Positions 9,723 through 17,396 of a stretch of 64,000 bases of DNA are shown piece by piece. This DNA is from Lepidonotus clava. Lineage: Eukaryota > Annelida > Polychaeta > Phyllodocida > Polynoidae. The stretch spans positions 36,806,792 through 36,870,791 of the forward strand of contig OW387135.1 in the NCBI GenBank assembly GCA_936440205.1. Direction: 5' to 3'. Both the position numbers and the translations under genes were made by a program. Numbering within the stretch: the stretch's first letter is position 1; each line of letters begins with the position of its first letter. The notes under the pieces are model-generated. The model saw nothing but the letters and a program-made list of their open reading frames with translations. It did not search any database and had not been told where the DNA came from.

Positions 9723-10882
9723 TTTTTTTTTTTTGGTCCTCGCTTATCTTTTGTAGCCTTAACTAAAGCTTGAGCACAATGAACAGGACAACACAAGCAA
9801 TTCTCAATATTTCCTGGCAGTAAGTTATTTTGAAGAACTAAGGCGTGTTTTTTCAACCTTTCAGTTATTTCTACAAACTTATCTATATTACATTCTATCT
9901 TATTAAAATTATCAGAATACAAATCAGAATATGGTGAAAAATCCTGTAAATGTTTTCCTGTTTCTGAAACATTTACCATAACATCTTTTTTCTGAGATTT
10001 CTTATGAAATTTCATATCATTATTAGATTGCTGTAATTTGTTTAGTTCGCCCATAAAATCATCTCTTTTTTCAAGCTCTAATTCTGATTCCAATTTCTTA
10101 GCTTTATCATCATAATCATCATTTTCACTTTCTGATAGTGACAAATCTCGAGCCAAAGATGAATCACTATCATTAACCTTTTCTTTAGTTACAGCTTTCT
10201 CAAAATTTTCAACTCTTGCTTTTTTCTTAGTATGAAAACCTAAAGATTTCGTACAAGTACTTTTTTGACCATGTATTTGTTTTTTACAATCTGAATCTGA
10301 ATCTGAAGTAGAAGATAAAAACTCAGCACTTTTATATTCATGCTTATGCTTTTTGCTTTTCACTTTATGTTTTGGAAACTCAATTAATGAATTATATTTT
10401 GACATATGATAATCTAAAGCTACTTCTATAAAAGCATTTTCTACTTTACTCCATTGAATAACAAAAGGTGAACCTATACGAAACAATTCTGTACAACATG
10501 TAAAATTAAATGATCGAGAATCACTTCGATAAACAGTTATATTTATTCTAAGAATATCAACAAGACACTGAATAATTGAACTTTGTGAAGAACGCAAGTC
10601 CAGCTTAATAGTTTCATCTTCACTAGATAAAATTCTAAAGGCTAAATTTCTCGTTATATCTTGATTTCTTAAAGCAGACAAAAGTTCAACCTTTAATTCT
10701 TCTTTAAGAATATTTATTTTTTTCCTTTCATTCTCACATTCTGTTAAAAGTTGAAAACAAAAACTAAAAAAATGTGAATTATCTGTCCGAACTTTATTCC
10801 AAAATAATTTATTTTCTTCATTATGTCTTAAAAGAAATTCTATAATTAACAAAAGTAACCTATCTAACACTCCGGCGGCCAT
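9719..10882 (-). CDS. Unrecognised acidic/Ser-rich protein, possibly OTU-like at N-terminus
   Basis: The 387-aa product has a folded-looking N-terminal part (residues 1-170) and a charged, Ser/Asp/Lys-rich linker (SSTSDSDSDCKKQ, DSDSSLARDLSLSESEND) likely to be disordered and phosphorylatable, then a Cys-containing end (ENCLCCPVHCAQ). The N-terminal order of elements (TDNSHFFSFCFQLL, a helical stretch, LRINITVYRSD, then VALDYHMSKYNSL) loosely recalls OTU cysteine proteases, but the resemblance is weak and I do not assert catalysis. The start overlaps the next gene upstream by 19 bp (10864-10882), typical of a compact viral gene block. Confidence 0.6.
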   Translation of the reverse strand: MAAGVLDRLLLLIIEFLLRHNEENKLFWNKVRTDNSHFFSFCFQLLTECENERKKINILKEELKVELLSALRNQDITRNLAFRILSSEDETIKLDLRSSQSSIIQCLVDILRINITVYRSDSRSFNFTCCTELFRIGSPFVIQWSKVENAFIEVALDYHMSKYNSLIEFPKHKVKSKKHKHEYKSAEFLSSTSDSDSDCKKQIHGQKSTCTKSLGFHTKKKARVENFEKAVTKEKVNDSDSSLARDLSLSESENDDYDDKAKKLESELELEKRDDFMGELNKLQQSNNDMKFHKKSQKKDVMVNVSETGKHLQDFSPYSDLYSDNFNKIECNIDKFVEITERLKKHALVLQNNLLPGNIENCLCCPVHCAQALVKATKDKRGPKKKN

Positions 10883-11496
10883 AAATGTAAATTATTTAAA
10901 TAACACAATCTCAAACTATCACAAACTCTTTTAAAATCTAAAACATTATCAGTTAAACAACTTCCTTTATAAGAATATAAAAACGTGAAAATACATTTAC
11001 TTTTACCTTTAATTTTGATACGTAAACTTGAAAAATATGAACTATTATTTACATAAGGCAACCATATAGATTCACTAGAATTAGATTCTTTAATTTCAAA
11101 TTCATATTCTTTTTCAAAACAATCTGCAATTTTTATACAAAAAACCTTAAAATCCGGTGTTGTTTTAAATACAAGTTGAAAGGTAATTTGAATGTTCTTT
11201 GGAGTTATATTTACACTAACTATTTCCTGTTCACAAAAGTCCCTAATATACTCATAAACTTCTAAAGCTATTATCTTAATATTTGGTAATAAACTTGAAA
11301 AATTTCTTCTTAAATAAATTGAACAAAATCCATTACGTGTAATCTTCAAAGTATACAATTTATTTTTACAAGTTAATGATCCTCTATATAAAAAACTATT
11401 CTTTATACTTTTATAAATATACGGAATATCAAAATGAATATTTGGAGTAAAATTTAAACCAAAAATAACCAAGTTTACACTATAATCTACTTGCAT
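10864..11496 (-). CDS. Unrecognised 210-aa protein with two similar halves
   Basis: The product is rich in beta-prone stretches. Two halves show a similar order: a strand with KLYTLKITRNGFCSIYL then a helix (ALEVYEYIRDF) in the first, and SLRIKIKGKSKCIFTFLY then a helix (DFKRVCDSLRL) in the second. Such a twofold repeat of sheet and helix recalls the saddle fold of TATA-binding proteins, which several large DNA viruses encode, but no diagnostic residues are secure, so this is only a hypothesis. The gene overlaps the 387-aa gene downstream by 19 bp and is 9 bp from the 121-aa gene upstream. Confidence 0.6.
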   Translation of the reverse strand: MQVDYSVNLVIFGLNFTPNIHFDIPYIYKSIKNSFLYRGSLTCKNKLYTLKITRNGFCSIYLRRNFSSLLPNIKIIALEVYEYIRDFCEQEIVSVNITPKNIQITFQLVFKTTPDFKVFCIKIADCFEKEYEFEIKESNSSESIWLPYVNNSSYFSSLRIKIKGKSKCIFTFLYSYKGSCLTDNVLDFKRVCDSLRLCYLNNLHLWPPEC

Positions 11497-11505
11497 TAAT
11501 ATATA

Positions 11506-11871
11506 CTATCGATACTTGTAACCCAATCTAAAGGAGGCATGTTTCATTACAATAAGATAAATCTGAGCTATATTTATTAAAAATTCTGAATAACCCAATA
11601 AAAAATCAGAAGACATTGTTAAATAAAAATCTGGTTTAGCTTTGCAATACTCGCAAATTTTAGCACTTAAATTATGAATTTCATGTCTTGTAATAATTTG
11701 ATTTAAATTAAAAAACAGTTTATATGCTTTCTTGTATCGAAAATTAACCAATATTAACTGACAATCTATACATGAACAAACTAATTTACAAAATTTCTTA
11801 TTAATTGTATCGTACCTATATCTATAAAAATAAAACACACGTCTCATACCTACCAATGTATATAAGTTCAA
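11506..11871 (-). CDS. Unrecognised small Cys-motif protein (CSCxxC), copy 1
   Basis: The 121-aa product contains CSCIDC near residue 32 and a second CEYC near residue 75, so it may bind zinc. It is otherwise Phe/Tyr/Leu-rich. The next gene upstream encodes a protein with the same C-S-C-x2-C knuckle near its N-terminus, so the two may be diverged paralogues. The start overlaps that gene's stop in a 4-bp ATGA-type overlap (11868-11871). No function is recognised. Confidence 0.6.
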   Translation of the reverse strand: MNLYTLVGMRRVFYFYRYRYDTINKKFCKLVCSCIDCQLILVNFRYKKAYKLFFNLNQIITRHEIHNLSAKICEYCKAKPDFYLTMSSDFLLGYSEFLINIAQIYLIVMKHASFRLGYKYR

Positions 11872-12338
11872 AAATCAAAAATTTCTAATACTTGTTCTAT
11901 TTTAACACGAAAACCAACATGATGCCGAATCAACAAAACAAACGTTGTTGTATTTGCAACTTCATCAAATTGCCTAGATTCCTCTTCCTCAAAATTAGTA
12001 ATATCTTTTTTCAAAATACCAGGAATCTCTAACTGATCTACATCTTCTGGTGTTAATTTAGGAAATTTATTCAAAATAAATGTCAAAACTAATCTTTTTA
12101 AACTTAATTTAAAAAGAAATCTATTCAATTCCTGTACTAATTCTGTGATTTGTTCTATTTTAGAAAAATCTATTAATGTACCATTAGGACATGCAGCAAT
12201 AAGCTTACCTATATTTTCACCTTCCTTTAATACTTTATTTATAACTAAACAAAAGTAACAAGAACAATAAGGCTCATAAACACTTTTCTCAAAATGTATA
12301 ACAATCATTTGTAAACTAACCTTAAGCCTTAAAAACAA
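11868..12338 (-). CDS. Unrecognised small Cys-motif protein (CSCxxC), copy 2
   Basis: The 156-aa product carries CSCYFC near residue 25, matching the CSCIDC knuckle of the downstream 121-aa protein, followed by helical segments (IEQITELVQELNRFLFKL) and an acidic C-terminal part. It is the first gene of the compact minus-strand block and is followed by the non-coding segment that separates it from the plus-strand surface-protein region. No function is recognised. Confidence 0.6.
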   Translation of the reverse strand: MFLRLKVSLQMIVIHFEKSVYEPYCSCYFCLVINKVLKEGENIGKLIAACPNGTLIDFSKIEQITELVQELNRFLFKLSLKRLVLTFILNKFPKLTPEDVDQLEIPGILKKDITNFEEEESRQFDEVANTTTFVLLIRHHVGFRVKIEQVLEIFDF

Positions 12339-13523
12339 TCTTTAATCCTCTGTACACCTACCTCCTAAGCAAAAGCAAACACCAAATATAACAATCATAA
12401 GCTTATTTAAGCACAAAGCTTCATGCATATTCAAATAAACTTACCTTAAACGCCTTATATATCTTAAAAATAAACATTAACACAAATATATAAATTTAAC
12501 CCATATCATAACTTAACCACAATATACTACTTGAACATATCTATGACACATTTTGCCAAGGCTGTTTCTCTAAAGTACCAGAATTATCACAGTGCAATTG
12601 ATGCACAATGCTCCATCACCACAACACTGTAGCTATGCTGAGATAAGGTAATTTTGCGCAACTTGCCCTTTTTAGAAGCATTGCTTGACTAAGCGGCAAA
12701 ATCTCTTCTTTCCGATCCTGTCATTAAAATCCACCGATAAACAGCGCCGCTGCGCCACCTAACGTATTGCCTATAAAAACGTAGGTGGCGACGCCTGCGG
12801 TCACATATATGAAGTGCGTAAGCGGTCAGAAAACAAATAACGCGATACGACAATACCTAAGTTATCTAAGCGTCTAAACATCAATCCACCAGAGGGCATT
12901 AGCTACCTATTGTAATAAGACATGAGCAGTGTTGTCATTCACTGGGGAACCCTCACTACATTACCCAAACTAAGCCTAAAGGCCTAACGTCACACTGTTC
13001 ATCTCTACTACAGGTGTTAACAGCGTCTTTAGACATCTGTCTAAACTTAGGCAAAAAACCAATATAATCTAAATTGGTTAACACCAAACACAGGCGAGAA
13101 GGTACTTAATGAAAAATCTATAAATTCAAGCATAAAAAAGACCCCACCCTAGTATGTCTCAAATCTAGTCAAAACATTAATCAAATAACGCCCAGCGTAA
13201 AAGCTAATCAGCGTAAAAGCTAAGTCTCTATTCTGTCTACAGTTAATGCTTAGCCACCAGAGGGAACCTTCCAGCACATGTCTATAGTTGATGCCTAGCC
13301 ACCAGAGGGAACCTCTCAACACAAATTATTTAGTACCAAGTGAACCTCAGACAAGTTTATCTACTCCAAGCCAAGCCTACATAAAAATACTTGATAAGTG
13401 TGGACTAAGTTACAGCCCGTAATCAATGGAAACTATTTCTTACATTAATGCCCTTAAACTTATTGATAAATCTAAATCTAGAACACGCCGACCAACACTC
13501 ACTTCATCTCTAAAGTAAATCAA
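12339..13523. promoter_or_regulatory. Divergent non-coding region with repeats and CTCF-like motifs
   Basis: This 1.2-kb gap lies between the minus-strand gene block and the plus-strand surface-protein region, so it probably holds promoters for both. It contains an imperfect inverted repeat (12753-12765 with 12779-12790, stem CGCCACCTA(A)CGT) whose loop holds CTATAAAAAC (12771-12780), a possible TATA box; a 45-bp tandem duplication starting at 13235 and 13280; and three CCACCAGAGGG strings resembling the CTCF core (12886, 13254, 13299). Part of the middle is more GC-rich than the surrounding element. Confidence 0.5.
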
Positions 13524-13829
13524 ATGCGCAGAACCATCATGTCGACCAAACTAGTATTCCTGCTTCTCTTCCTAACCATTTTGACGAAAACTCTAGGTTG
13601 TTCTGTCAGAAACGACTGCTCCTTAACCGACAACTTGGACACGCTTATCTGCTACTGTTTACCGACAACTTTCACACACATAACGCTAAGAACTACGCAA
13701 ATCTTTCTAATTTCCCCCGCCACATCACAGCAACAATTCATCAAATACGACATAGATGTCTTCCCATTCCTTGCAGTTATCAAAACAAGTGGAATTACAT
13801 TTCAATGCGAAGCAGGAAAATGCATGTAA
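13524..13829 (+). CDS. Secreted/surface protein segment with signal peptide
   Basis: A plus-strand frame begins MRRTIMSTKL and has a clear signal peptide (LVFLLLFLTILTKTLGC) followed by a small Cys-containing region with about seven cysteines (CSVRNDC, CYC, CEAGKC). It ends at a sequence resembling a 5' splice donor (GTAAGT near 13828). It is the first piece of a plus-strand region that continues with repeated Ser/Thr-rich cassettes and finishes with a membrane-anchored segment at 15939-16645. I leave open how the pieces are connected. Its orientation opposes nearly all other genes of the element. Confidence 0.6.
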   Translation: MRRTIMSTKLVFLLLFLTILTKTLGCSVRNDCSLTDNLDTLICYCLPTTFTHITLRTTQIFLISPATSQQQFIKYDIDVFPFLAVIKTSGITFQCEAGKCM

Positions 13830-14013
13830 GTATAGGCTTAACTCACTTAATATTAACAGTATAAAATTATTCAAATATAATACCTTCTAAGTTTCTTAAA
13901 TTTTAGCTTAACAAGTTTCTTAAATTCTGAACATTATATAAATACCTTTCATATCCAAAGTTTTCTAATCTTTTGAATTTAAGAATAAATTCTAAACATT
14001 AATTTTTATTCAG

Positions 14014-14985
14014 ATTAAAAGCAACAGAAAAACCAACTTCTATGAAACCAACATCTTCATTTCCAAATACCATGTAAGTTATTAGTCTTAAGTGCACTCT
14101 AAACCTAAAAATAAAACAGCATGCTTCCTCCTAACATTCCTATATGACAAACTAAGTTAAACATCATAGTTACGTAAAAGTCACTCATGCTAACTGTAAA
14201 AGCAGTAACGTCGTCTAACTTCTACCTTAAACAATATTCACTTTACACCAACCTAACCATATTAACCTAACTAATCGTAATTTTTATTTAGCTCAGCAAT
14301 TGAACCAACTGATGCCTTGAAGACAACTTTTGCCCTATTTGATTTAACTACAACTGACGCATTGACGACTCAAACTAATGATTTAAGTTCAACCACTACA
14401 TCTATGAAACCAGCATCTTCATTTCCAAATACCATGTAAGTTATTAGTCTTAAATGCACTCTAAACCTAAAAAAAATAAACTGCATGCTTCCTCCTAACA
14501 TTCCTATATGACAAACGTAAGTTAAACCTCCTTTTAATATTAAACATCATGCTAACTGCAAAAGCAGTGGCGACATCTAACTTCTACCTTAAACAATATT
14601 CACTTTGCACCGTCCTAACTATATTAACCAAACTAATCGTAATTTTTTTATTTAGCTCAGCAATTGAAACAACTGATGCCTTGAAGACAACTAATGCCCT
14701 ATTTGATTTAACTGAAACAAAAACAACTCACGATTTCACTGACGCATTAAAGACTCAAACTAATGATTTAAGTACAACCACTACATCTATGAAACCAGCA
14801 TCTTCATTTCCAAATACCATGTAAGTTATTGGTCTTAAAATGCACTCTAAACCTAAAAATAAAACAGCATGCTTCCTCCTAACATTCCTATATGGTAAAC
14901 TAAGTTGAACCTTTTAATATTAAACAAAGCAACAAACATCATAGTTACGTAAAAGTCACTCATGCTAACTGCTTAAGTTTCATTT
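14014..14985 (+). repeat. Tandem Ser/Thr-rich coding cassettes with splice-like borders
   Basis: A unit of about 365-385 bp is repeated: the sequence following 14071 recurs after 14434 and again, partially, after 14821. Each unit contains a Thr/Ser-rich open segment (including TTSMKPASSFPNTM) preceded by a pyrimidine-rich AG and followed by GTAAGTTAT. Open segments lie at about 14014-14070, 14291-14433 and 14656-14819, with another at 15098-15176. The pattern is that of exon-and-intron cassettes multiplied by tandem duplication, lengthening a glycosylated stalk. This is inference from borders and period. Confidence 0.65.
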
Positions 14986-15938
14986 AAAACTACTAATATC
15001 TTTAACAACAAATCTAGCATTATATCCATCCTAACTTCTAACAAAAATATTAATCTATATGTAATTTATTATTTAAAAAATACTTTATACTTTCAGCTCA
15101 CCCAAAACTTCAACAAGTCTGTCACAAGCCTCTACACCTATTACTTCAAGCCAGCCACGTACTTCAAGTTGGTCCATGTAAATATATAATTTATAATCCC
15201 TATTCAGCCTATCATAATTTAAAACTACTAATATCTTTAACAACAAATCTAGCAACATATGTTTTAATAGCTTTATCTAAACTAATATTTATAATCCCTA
15301 TTCAGCCTATCACAATTTAATACCAGTCACCAATCTATTAGTCTGGTAATCTCAATACAATATCTACAAACTGAGAAATTTTCTAAGTCCAAATCTCACA
15401 ATTGCTCTGAAACTATTCAACTATCAAACTTATTCATCTAAAGAACATTTCTACAACACAAGTAACTAAAACAAACTCTAAGTCCACTAATCTTAAGAGA
15501 TTTAATTCCACCGTGGATGGTTAAACCTTTTCATATTTTCTGTAGTAAAATTCTAGAGCCCTTCTCACAAGAAAATAAGTCAAAGATACTAGAAAGGAAT
15601 TCTGTGAAAAGTCACCCAACTCAGAAACTTTACCAGTCACCAATCTATAAGTCTGGTAATCTCAATGCAATATCTATAAACTAAGAAATTTTCTAAGTCC
15701 TCTAAGTCTCATGAATGCTCTGAAACTAGTCAACTATTAGACTTATTCATCTGAAGAACATTTCTACAACACAAGTAACTCAAACAAACTCTAAGTCCAC
15801 TAATTTCAAGAGATTTATAAAACTACTAATATCTTTAACAACAAATCTAGCATCATATCCAACCTAACTTCTAACAAAAGTTTTATAAAATATTAATCTG
15901 TATGTAATTTATTATTTGCAAAATACTTTATACTTTCA
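14985..15938 (+). repeat. Second duplicated intronic block
   Basis: The stretch at about 14990-15150 ('aaactactaatatctttaac' onward, through the acceptor-like AG and the first Ser/Thr-rich codons) recurs at about 15818-15990, a distance near 830 bp. Within it, a segment starting 'taccagtcaccaatctat' at about 15322 recurs at about 15629. Apart from the short Ser/Thr-rich segment at 15098-15176 no gene is seen here. Confidence 0.65.
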
Positions 15939-16645
15939 GCTCACCCAAAACTTCAAGTCTATCGCAAGCCTCCACACCTATTACTTCAAATCGGCTACAA
16001 ACTTCTACTACCTCCACACCTATCAGTACTTCAAGTCTACCGCAAACCTCTACTACCTCCACACCTATCAGTACTTTAAGTTTGTCGCAAACCTCTATCA
16101 GTACTTCAAGCCAACCGCATCCTACAAGTCTAGCGCAAACCTCTACATTTATCAGTTCAAGCCAACCACAAGTCACTATACCTATAAATACAACATTTTC
16201 AAATGAACCAAAAACACCTAACGCATCTTTCGCATCTACACCTAAACCTATTGACAAATCAACTCCAAAAAATATCGTACCAGTAGCTGATATTATAGCA
16301 GGAATCTTATCTTTCTTAGTTCTTTTTGGTATTATATTAACATCTTTTATTCTTTATAAACTTTTCAGAAAAACTTGGCAAAACAAATTTGAACAATATA
16401 GAATTCGATCTATTCAGCGAACCACACTTCATATGAGATCTCGATTTAATATTAATGTTAATGTTAATGAAGCACAAGCACCTTCTGAATACACTAGCAG
16501 TTTCAATTCTCTAAACTCTGAAAGCTTTGAATCTATTAGCGTAGTACAAGAAGAAATTGAAATGACTACTTTTAAAACTTTTTCTTCTCCCTCACCTTCT
16601 CCTCCCTCACCTTCTCCTACTCCCTCACCTCCTATTAACTTGTAA
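15939..16645 (+). CDS. Mucin-like segment with membrane anchor and cytoplasmic tail
   Basis: The open frame from an acceptor-like AG at 15938 encodes a Ser/Thr/Pro-rich array of short repeats (STSSLPQTSTTSTPIS-like), typical of O-glycosylated stalks, then one hydrophobic segment (DIIAGILSFLVLFGIILTSF, about 16287-16350), a basic stop-transfer KLFRKTW, and a tail of about 95 residues ending in a Pro/Ser run (SPPSPSPTPSPP). The topology would be type I single-pass. A surface glycoprotein of this shape is not a standard Polinton core gene. It could be an envelope-like or cell-surface protein; no fusion motif is recognised. Confidence 0.65.
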
Positions 16646-16663
16646 AATAAAACCCTTAGCACT

Positions 16664-17098
16664 TTAACAATATCCACTAGAACCAAACCCCTTACAACCA
16701 CGATCAGTTTTGCTTAACTCTTGTACTTCATAAACACTGGCATTTGAATAACGCTCTAAAATAATTTGAGCAATCCTATCACCAGCCTTAATAAGAAAAT
16801 CTAAATTTCCAAAGTTATACAAAATAATACTAACATTTCCTCTATAATCTTCATCAATAACTCCTGCTCCAACTTCAATAGAATAATATTTAGAAAGACT
16901 AGATCTAGATGCTATTCTTCCATAACATTTTTCAGGAAACTCAAACTGTAAATCTGTTTTAATTTCAAGTTTTTTTCCTGCTGGTAAAATATAATCATAA
17001 GCACTATACAAATCTAATCCTGCTGAAAATAATGAACTTCTCTTTGGAAGATTAGCCTTTTCAGAAAGCCTAACAACATAAACCTTATCATGCGACAT
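16664..17098 (-). CDS. dut: dUTP diphosphatase (trimeric dUTPase)
   Basis: This 144-aa protein hydrolyses dUTP to dUMP and diphosphate, keeping uracil out of DNA. All five motifs of the trimeric family are visible: I, AGLDLYSA; II, GRIASRSS; III, GAGVIDEDYRGNV with its catalytic Asp-Tyr region; IV, GDRIAQIIL; V, the Gly-rich RGCKGFGSSG at the C-terminus. Length is normal for the family. dUTPases are common accessory genes of DNA viruses. The gene is convergent with the plus-strand membrane-anchor segment (18-bp gap) and immediately follows the 98-aa gene upstream. Confidence 0.95.
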   Translation of the reverse strand: MSHDKVYVVRLSEKANLPKRSSLFSAGLDLYSAYDYILPAGKKLEIKTDLQFEFPEKCYGRIASRSSLSKYYSIEVGAGVIDEDYRGNVSIILYNFGNLDFLIKAGDRIAQIILERYSNASVYEVQELSKTDRGCKGFGSSGYC

Positions 17099-17099
17099 C

Positions 17100-17396
17100 T
17101 TAATTATGCTCCTTTAACACCACAGACTTATTCAAACTATTCTGAAAAATACATATACAAACTCGAATAGGTTTCAAATTATTATCCCTTTCTATACTTT
17201 GCACCTGAAAATACTTAGACCTGACAAAAAAATCATAATAAGCTAAATATTGAGAATTAACTGAAACATTTTTAAAATTTGAACTTTCAGAAACATTTTT
17301 AAAATTTGAACTTTCAGAACATATTATATCACAATACACGTATTGTTTCATATTTCTAAAAATACACTTACCTGTTCGGTACCACACTAAATACAA
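17100..17396 (-). CDS. Unrecognised 98-aa protein upstream of dUTPase
   Basis: A short open frame on the dUTPase strand, ending one base before its start. It contains a nine-residue direct repeat (SESSNFKNV, twice) and a Tyr/Phe-rich middle. I recognise no domain. Its position right next to the dUTPase suggests co-transcription, but its length alone does not prove it is coding. Confidence 0.4.
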   Translation of the reverse strand: MYLVWYRTGKCIFRNMKQYVYCDIICSESSNFKNVSESSNFKNVSVNSQYLAYYDFFVRSKYFQVQSIERDNNLKPIRVCICIFQNSLNKSVVLKEHN

